Assembly (NCBI GenBank): GCA_946055445.1 | Contig: CAMGGF010000083.1 | Coordinates: 1-6,082, forward strand | From: an uncultured Ruminococcus sp. | GTDB lineage: Bacteria > Bacillota > Clostridia > Oscillospirales > Acutalibacteraceae | Direction of reading: 5' to 3' | Length of the DNA stretch: 6,082 nt | Shown here: positions 1-5,600 of the stretch, piece by piece | Layout: each line of letters starts with the position of its first letter | Numbering within the stretch: position 1 is the stretch's first letter | Made by a program: the position numbers and the translations under genes | The notes under the pieces: generated by a model | What the model was told of the DNA's origin: nothing | The model's database searches: none | Seen by the model: only the letters and a program-made list of their open reading frames with translations

Positions 1-777
1 AACATCGCCGCATTCCGACAGTGCCGCAAATTCGCCGCTGTTTTCGTCAGGGATGGACGGCGGCTCTAACAGCATATCACCCGCACGGCAGGTGTCCCCC
101 AATACATAAAACTCATTTTTATGTGTGCGGAACGCCTGAATTGCGCCTTTTGTGCCTTTTTTGACCTGTTTTAATACATGGTAGTATTCGGGCATCGGGA
201 TATGCTGAAACACCACAGACGGCACGAAATCGCCGTTTTTTTCTTTGAGCGCGTCGCGTGTCGCTTTATACCAATCGATTACCTTTGTGTCAAACGCCTC
301 ATAGCCGCCGCCCTTTTTGTCTGTGCCGCTGTCTAAAAGATACAGATTAAACACATCGCGGTCCGAACCGTCCGAGGCTTTTATCGGGATATTGTAAGTC
401 CCGCCGCCGACGGTTTCGTCCAAATCCCCCACGCAAGTCGGAAAAGATTTGTAAATATGCAAAAACTGGTCGGTATTCGAAATGCCGACTTGGCGGTCAT
501 GATTGCCGAATGTCACCGCAAAGGGAATATTGCGCTTTGTAACCGGTTCCAGCAACTTTGCAATCGTTTCTTTGACTGCATTTTCAAGGTCTGCGCCTTT
601 GCCCTTATAGGTCACACCGTAGCCTTTGATTTGGTCGCCCGTGTAGACCACCAAATCGGGTTTTTCCGCTTCGACCGCCGCTTCGAGCAAGGCGAGCGTA
701 TCGGGCGAAACCGCAGGGATTTCCTGCATATCGGTAATTTGCATGACTTTAAAAGTACCGTCTTTACGAAACCGCAT
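1..777 (-). CDS. Calcineurin-like metallophosphoesterase, 3' end cut by window edge
   Basis: A predicted metal-dependent phosphoesterase of the calcineurin-like superfamily; the substrate cannot be told. I translated 259 residues from the ATG at 777-775; the reading frame stays open to base 1. Visible motifs are ITDMQ (D16, Q18), TGDQ (D48), GNHD (91-94) and the later metal-ligand histidine in FQHIP (H192). The final GHxH motif expected of the family must lie beyond the left edge. The first motif has Gln where most family members have His (DxH becomes DxQ). From memory this variant occurs in clostridial relatives of the Dcr2-like group, so it need not mean loss of activity. There is no signal peptide, so the protein is probably cytosolic. 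The start is set by GGAGG five bases upstream and by N-terminal agreement with the family. The gene has its own consensus promoter, with a terminator-like hairpin between promoter and start, so it is probably not co-transcribed with the acyltransferase gene upstream. Confidence 0.88.
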   Translation of the reverse strand, partial: MRFRKDGTFKVMQITDMQEIPAVSPDTLALLEAAVEAEKPDLVVYTGDQIKGYGVTYKGKGADLENAVKETIAKLLEPVTKRNIPFAVTFGNHDRQVGISNTDQFLHIYKSFPTCVGDLDETVGGGTYNIPIKASDGSDRDVFNLYLLDSGTDKKGGGYEAFDTKVIDWYKATRDALKEKNGDFVPSVVFQHIPMPEYYHVLKQVKKGTKGAIQAFRTHKNEFYVLGDTCRAGDMLLEPPSIPDENSGEFAALSECGDV

Positions 778-803
778 AACAGCCTCCGTTTTTCCTGTAT
801 TTC

Positions 804-843
804 AACAAAAACGGGGGCACAAGCGATTTGCCGTGCCCCCCGT
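804..843 (-). terminator. Intrinsic terminator after the acyltransferase gene, also in the phosphoesterase leader
   Basis: On the minus strand, GGGGGCAC (840-833) pairs with GTGCCCCC (820-813). The stem extends to C842-G812 and A843-T811 if G841 is bulged, and the loop is 12 bases. It is followed at once by TTTTTGTT (811-804). It lies about 97 bases after the acyltransferase stop and fits a rho-independent terminator for that gene. The plus strand has no matching T-tract after the hairpin. It sits downstream of the promoter at 882-854, so it could also act on the phosphoesterase transcript. Confidence 0.8.
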
Positions 844-853
844 GACGCAATTT

Positions 854-882
854 ATTGTAACACGCTGACGAAAAAGTGTCAA
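854..882 (-). promoter_or_regulatory. Consensus sigma-A promoter for the metallophosphoesterase gene
   Basis: The minus strand carries TTGACA (882-877), a 17-base spacer, then TACAAT (859-854). This is a perfect -35 box and a -10 box one base off consensus. The expected transcription start is near 847, giving a leader of about 70 bases before the ATG at 777. The terminator-like hairpin would begin within the first few transcribed bases. A second TTGACA at 920-915 has no good -10 partner at the right spacing. Confidence 0.75.
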
Positions 883-939
883 TGCGTTCTGCAAGAAAAC
901 CCGCGTAAAAAGTTTGTCAAGAAAATGTAAAATTTGTAA

Positions 940-1896
940 TTATGCGTCCAATGGAATAATTTTTTCGTTCTTTTCTTTGCCTTTCCAACTATACATAATC
1001 TGCGGATTTTCGAAAATATCATCGAGCGTTTTTAAAAACGGCACAATGTCGCCGAAATCCAGCGCGCGGTGGTCAAAGGCAATGCAAATCGGCAAAACCT
1101 GCCGCGCCTCGACGCGCTTTTCGCCGAATTCGTCGGCAACAACCACAGGCTTATCCTGAATTGCGCCCACGCCGAATGCAGTCACCTGCGGCGGAATAAT
1201 TTCCAACAGCGCCGCCGCACCGCGCCCGGCACGGTACACCGAGCCGAGGTTGGAAACGGTCACCGTGCCCTGTTCAATGTCGCGTTTGGTCAGGCGCTCG
1301 GTGGCGGGAATGCTTTCATACGCTTTTTTCGCCGTGCCGTGCAAGGTTTTTACCTTGTGTTTGCCGGTTTTTGAACCGATTAAACGGTAAACCGCTTGCC
1401 CGATTTTGCCCGACTTCAAGGCGGTCAAGGTATTATCCAAAGACACCTCAAACATCGCCTCATTCAAATCCGTGTTTTCCGCGCGGCGGTACACATCTTG
1501 AATATAGTCGGTCATTTCGTCTAAATTCTTATCTTCAAAATCGTGCAGATTTACGGTCATCATTTCGCCGTTGGGCAAAATCATCGGCATGGAAATATCA
1601 ATGTTTTTGAAGGTGTCAATTGAGCCGCGCACGAGTTTGCGGTTAAAATGTATGTGGGCGTTCATTGCAGGCGCCGCTTTGAGCCCCTCGCAAATCACTT
1701 TGAGCAATAAGGTATTCACGGAAATTTTGTCTTGCCCGCGGCGGTCGAAATTGAGTTTTTTATACGCTTTTATAAATTCGGTGACATCGGGTTCGTACAT
1801 ATATGTCACATGCGGTATGGTTTCCCAACTTTCCGAAGTCATATTGGCAACGATTTTTCTTTGAATACCGAAATGGGTGGTGTTTAATTTTTTCAT
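940..1896 (-). CDS. Stand-alone 2-oxoacid dehydrogenase E2-type acyltransferase catalytic domain
   Basis: A 318-residue protein of the chloramphenicol acetyltransferase/E2 acyltransferase fold, which transfers acyl groups between CoA and a second carrier. Supporting motifs are VTVSNLGS (212-219), matching the E2 TISNLG strand, then the VTAFGVGAI strand (238-246) and the active-site block FDHRALDFGD (274-283) with catalytic His276. The usual block is DHRxxDG; here one residue, Phe281, separates Asp280 from Gly282. The protein starts directly with the catalytic domain: there is no lipoyl domain, no peripheral-subunit-binding domain and no E1 or E3 neighbour, so a role in a classical dehydrogenase complex is not supported. 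The ATG at 1896-1894 is chosen because AAGGAG lies eight bases upstream. An in-frame extension to 2085 is possible, but it adds 63 unlike residues, has no ribosome binding site and crosses the upstream terminator. Substrate and pathway are unknown. Confidence 0.9.
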   Translation of the reverse strand: MKKLNTTHFGIQRKIVANMTSESWETIPHVTYMYEPDVTEFIKAYKKLNFDRRGQDKISVNTLLLKVICEGLKAAPAMNAHIHFNRKLVRGSIDTFKNIDISMPMILPNGEMMTVNLHDFEDKNLDEMTDYIQDVYRRAENTDLNEAMFEVSLDNTLTALKSGKIGQAVYRLIGSKTGKHKVKTLHGTAKKAYESIPATERLTKRDIEQGTVTVSNLGSVYRAGRGAAALLEIIPPQVTAFGVGAIQDKPVVVADEFGEKRVEARQVLPICIAFDHRALDFGDIVPFLKTLDDIFENPQIMYSWKGKEKNEKIIPLDA

Positions 1897-2060
1897 AGTC
1901 TTTACTCCTTTTGTTTTCTGATTGGATTGTATGCAGAAAATGCGATGCATATTTTTCTTGCGTCGTTTGTTTCGACGGGTACAGATTACCAAATTTCCAT
2001 GCGGTTGCGCTATACATTGTACTTTACAGCACCCAAAATCGTCGGAAACTTTTGGTTGCA

Positions 2061-2107
2061 AAGACAAAAAACAACAGCCGTACAACTTTTCTGCGTTGTA
2101 CGGCTGT
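2061..2107 (-). terminator. Strong intrinsic terminator ending the surface-protein operon
   Basis: ACAGCCGTACAAC (2107-2095 on the minus strand) and GTTGTACGGCTGT (2086-2074) form a perfect 13-bp stem with an 8-base loop. TGTTTTTTGTCTTT follows at 2073-2060. It begins 21 bases after the lipoprotein stop codon, as expected for the end of the operon. On the plus strand the hairpin is followed by an A-rich tract rather than a T-tract, so it works in one direction only. Confidence 0.9.
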
Positions 2108-2128
2108 CATATATAGCCAAAAAAACTC

Positions 2129-2467
2129 TTACCAAATATCGTCCGGCAACTCAATACCATCCGCAAAACTGTTTGATACTGTCGAATACGGCCGTTGTGT
2201 TGCGGCAACATTTTCAGTAGACGATTGTATGTTTTTAGTTGTAAGGGTAGTATCACCAAGTGGTTGTGAACCTGTATTCGAAGTATATTCTATTTCAGTC
2301 CGCCACTTGGTTTCAATATCAGTAGAAACCACCGTTGTAGAACCTTCTCCGTATGTGTTTTGCGGCGTATCTGTCACAACGGCCGTTTCTGTGTTATCTG
2401 AATGGACACAACTGCTGCATACGCAGACGAACAAAAGCAAAGTCAACACGAGAATAATATGTTTCAT
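2129..2467 (-). CDS. Small Ser/Thr-rich probable lipoprotein ending in GIELPDDIW
   Basis: A 112-residue protein I do not recognise. A short basic start (MKH) leads into a hydrophobic stretch (residues 4-16) and the cysteine-rich end VCVCSSC, with Cys20 the likely lipidation site. The lipobox is imperfect because position -3 is Cys rather than Leu, so an ordinary secretion signal is possible. The rest is low-complexity and rich in Thr, Ser, Asp and Glu, like an extracellular linker. The chain ends exactly at GIELPDDIW, the motif also found near the end of the 45-residue protein just upstream. The ATG at 2467 is chosen over the in-frame ATG at 2491, which would put MIFGRGFN before the signal and overlap the upstream gene. 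The ribosome site is weak (GGGGA, six bases upstream), and the start is one base after the preceding stop, suggesting translational coupling. It is the last gene of the operon. Function unknown. Confidence 0.8.
   Translation of the reverse strand: MKHIILVLTLLLFVCVCSSCVHSDNTETAVVTDTPQNTYGEGSTTVVSTDIETKWRTEIEYTSNTGSQPLGDTTLTTKNIQSSTENVAATQRPYSTVSNSFADGIELPDDIW
2132..2158 (-). repeat. Shared C-terminal motif GIELPDDIW, copy in the lipoprotein
   Basis: Nine codons at the extreme end of the lipoprotein, directly before its TAA. Compared with the copy at 2481-2507, codons 2, 3, 5 and 6 differ only at the third base, so the peptide is identical while the DNA has drifted. Confidence 0.9.
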
Positions 2468-2468
2468 A

Positions 2469-2606
2469 TTAAATCCCCGTCCAAATATCATCTGGCAATT
2501 CGATACCGCTACCCGAATCCGGAATAGAACTGGAAGTAATTACGTCTTCCTGTGTAAAAATCATACACGATATTTCCGGAGATGCGTATGTTTTTTTTCG
2601 CTCCAT
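2469..2606 (-). CDS. 45-residue small protein with Y-x-x-P-E-I and E-D-V-I-T-S motifs
   Basis: A short gene I recovered by translating the gap after the large surface-protein gene. It starts MERKKTYASPEI, continues through MIFTQEDVITSSS, and ends with GIELPDDIW plus Thr-Gly-Ile. The evidence that it is real: AAAGGAG lies seven bases before the ATG and overlaps the stop codon of the large gene (TAAAGGAG); its stop is one base from the next start; and its C-terminal motif recurs in the next protein with only silent changes. It has no signal peptide or membrane segment and one cysteine (Cys14). The layout (basic start, aromatic-x-x-Pro-Glu, then an acidic E-D-V/I-I with T-S residues, then a variable Gly/Ser/Asp tail) resembles short uncharacterised proteins I remember from gut Clostridia. 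That resemblance is memory, not a search. It could be a peptide precursor with a leader and a tail, or a small accessory to the large protein. Function unknown. Confidence 0.8.
   Translation of the reverse strand: MERKKTYASPEISCMIFTQEDVITSSSIPDSGSGIELPDDIWTGI
2481..2507 (-). repeat. Shared C-terminal motif GIELPDDIW, copy in the 45-residue protein
   Basis: Nine codons, three residues before the end of the 45-residue protein. Flanking residues (GS before, TGI after) differ from those around the second copy at 2132-2158 (AD before, stop after), so identity is confined to the motif. Confidence 0.9.
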
Positions 2607-2618
2607 ATTTTCTCTCCT

Positions 2619-5600
2619 TTACTGTGCATACGCAGAAGCGGAATCACCGTATTGCATCATTGCCTGAACAAGCGTAGCCAAACACGGAATGGTGCTGTCT
2701 TGTTTCGCAAAAGCATAAGATTCTACGCTGTAACATACCGTGTTGCTAACGGCCGTTCCGTTTCTGTATGCCGTAACAAAAATCGGCTCACGAAGTTGGC
2801 CCGCGTGCAAACCGTTAAAATATACACAATAGGTCATCTCGCTTTGTTTTTCAAATTCTGATGCGGGGATTTCCCACTCGCCGTCGGCAATTTTGAATTT
2901 GACAGTTAAATTTGTAACATCTTCCGTTGTGAAAAGGAACCGCATCGCAACTGCTTTTTCCAACCGCAACCCTGCCCCCTGCCAAAGAACGCTTGGACTT
3001 TCTATGGGTGCGTATACCGTATTCAAACAAGAGGTCAGAGTGGGCGGTTCTGCCGTGCCATATGCTTTTTGTTCCTCCGTAAGCGCAGCATTGGCAAGAG
3101 AATCGGTTTGATAATTTGTATACAACTGTGATTGCGTCCCGTAGTTTAACAAATCAACCAGCAATGTACGAAGTTTAGCGTACGAATCCGTTGTGCAGTA
3201 ATTCAGCATATTATAGCAATACTTCGCTACACTGTATGAAACTGTCACGCCTCGAAGCACAGAGCCGTCTGCCGTAGCACACAAAGTTGCTTTCACAGTA
3301 TCGTTTAACTGATTCGGTGCAATACTTTTATATTGAAACACATAATATGTGTCATCTTCTATATAATTGTCCACCTTGGTCTGTATGCCGTTCATTTCAA
3401 ATAAAATATACGGATTTTGGTAAGCACCGTCGGCGAACAAAGATTTGCTGACTTTATAGTTTAGCGTTAAATCGCTTTGGAGTGTTAAGGACGCGCCGGC
3501 AATTTTTAAGAATTGACTGTCAATCGTAGGTGAAAGCGTATTACCGTTTTCATCCGTTAAAAGATAGGTGTCGGTTTCTATGCCGTCAGTGTTCGGAATG
3601 TCCGTATCATAGATGCACCCCGCTGTCAGCGGCACTTGGGAATGCACAATTTCTCGCGCATAAACGCCATCGGCATATTCACTGACCGTATAATCCATTG
3701 TGCCGGCATCCGTACCGGTAATCTGAATTTGATACGCGCTGTCTTTCGGCAAAACAAAGTGCTTTACATCACCGTCAATCCAAACTGCAATGCCCGGCAC
3801 TAAACCCACCAACTGATTATCGGTAACGCGTGCAACAAGTTGACCGTATTCATCATATATTTCAACATCTGTCGGGCATGCCACTGTCATTACCGAAGCG
3901 TTCCAGTAGGCAGAGGTAGAAGATAAACCGGAAAGATATGCACTGTATGCTATTGGATCATCGATCTGCAAGGCGGTTTTATATCCAAAATCAAAGTCAA
4001 AAAGTGCAAGTTTAAAAGTTGAAATGTTGTTTTTCATCGCTGTTGCCGTATTGCAATATTCTGCAAACTCCTGCACATTTCCAAAACCGAAAATCGACTT
4101 TATCCCGTTAACAGCACCTTTGGTTTTGATGATTTCCGTAAAATCTCTTGCATAATCCGCCGATAAATCATAAAGGCCTAGCAACATCTTTTCAGCGGTA
4201 AGGAACCGCTTTGCACTTCCTGCCGTCGATAAGAGTGGGTTCGTATGTCGCCAAGCCAAATCTTTGACGGTTTTGATCAGGGTATCTTCCACATTCACCA
4301 ATGCTTCCATCATATAAAACTGTTCCAAGCAAGCATCTGTGGAAAACATAAAATTGCTTAAAGCCTTTCCTGTCATTTGCGCGACCAACACCCACACACC
4401 GACACCGCCACCTGCTGCTGAAATTGCACCTTTCCATAAATCATTGATTCCCTCGGAAACAACAACATTTGCAACAGAAGCGGCACCATTCAGCAATTCA
4501 ACCATTGCTTTATCAAAACCGCTTTTACAAACGGATTGGACTTCTGCAATCGCCGTCTTCATAGCAGTATTACTCGCAGGGCATTGCTTGTACATCGCAT
4601 CCAAGACAGATACAACATAAGTGTCAATTTCTGCAATTTTTTCAAGACTTGCAATTTTTTCTAATGCCGCACGAAGATCGGCTGCTGTCGAAAATATATC
4701 AGATATACTTGAAGCATACCCGGATATTGATTTTAGGTTAACGCACTTTTTACCTGCTTCTTCAATAATTTCAAGTTGTTTTGCTTCAGAAAAATACCCC
4801 CACGGTTGGTTCAAAAGTGTCTCGTAGTTTTTATCTGCACCCCGTTGCAATGCTTTCAATACCGGAGAGGTTATAGAGGAAACTGTTTTTTGTGTGTCTT
4901 TTACTGCCGATGGTAGAATTGTATACTTCACAGCACAATCCAACACATTCATAATTACAACTTCATAATACCCAATTTCATCTAAAGCATTTTGATAGGT
5001 ATCACTTGGTGAAAAAGTTAATGTTTCCCACCCCGCTGCACTAACCATAAAATCTGCATTTTGATGCAACAAGTCCACATATATTCTCGATAAACTGATT
5101 TGTTGCGGTTGCAAAGCATAATTATATAAATAGTTCTGCGGTGTACTGCCATCCATGTTTTTTAAAACACCGGTATAATTGGAACGGTTTAAAATAATGT
5201 CTGCCATATATTGTTCAAGGCTGCCGTAAACAGGTGACGGACTTTCCGGAGTCCCACTCAATTCAGCAGCACTATCCCATTCGCAAATATATCCAAAGTC
5301 TGATAAATTGTAACCGCTCCAATCTCGTCCGTTTTCATTTTCATCGTTCCATGTCCCAGCAGGATATGATGCGTTTTGGGTATACATCATTACAGCGTTT
5401 TGCATATTGAACACATTATTCGGTTCGCCATCTGCCCAATTGTTATATGTATCAAACGATTCACCTGTCACCCAGTACATAGTCCCATCATTTGGATACG
5501 CACCTATCCATATATTCCGCTTTGCTGAATTTTCGCACAATTCAATTAAAAACATTTGCTCTGCTGCAGAAGTGATAGTAACCAAATGACCGCCTAACTT

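Noticed and set aside
457..930. Plus-strand open frame of 157 codons opposite the phosphoesterase
   Set aside because: It is the antisense shadow of a gene with clear metallophosphoesterase motifs.
1897..2060. Possible promoter, operator or riboswitch in the acyltransferase leader (TACAAT-like boxes, TGTA-AAG-TACA, CGTCG/CGACG stem)
   Set aside because: No -10-like box has a good -35 at 16-18 bases, the inverted repeats are only 4-5 bp, and no known riboswitch pattern is recognisable. A promoter must exist somewhere here, but I cannot place it.
1897..2085. 63-residue N-terminal extension of the acyltransferase
   Set aside because: It would start inside the upstream terminator hairpin, has no ribosome binding site and reads as non-coding sequence; the ATG at 1896 has AAGGAG at proper spacing.
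2468..2491. Earlier in-frame start for the lipoprotein (MIFGRGFN before MKH)
   Set aside because: No ribosome binding site precedes it, it overlaps the end of the 45-residue gene, and it would push the signal peptide inwards.
2378..2757. Palindrome AACGGCCGTT at 2378-2387 and 2748-2757
   Set aside because: Both lie inside coding sequence, where they follow from Thr-Ala-Val codons; there is no regulatory context.
1911..2861. Plus-strand open frame of 316 codons antisense to the lipoprotein and the small gene
   Set aside because: It has no recognisable domain and an irregular Cys/Arg-rich composition, runs through the operon terminator, and overlaps minus-strand genes that have ribosome binding sites and family or motif support.
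3336..3350. Inverted repeat ACACAT-AAT-ATGTGT
   Set aside because: A short palindrome inside the large coding sequence, within what chance allows; no T-tract or repeat partner.
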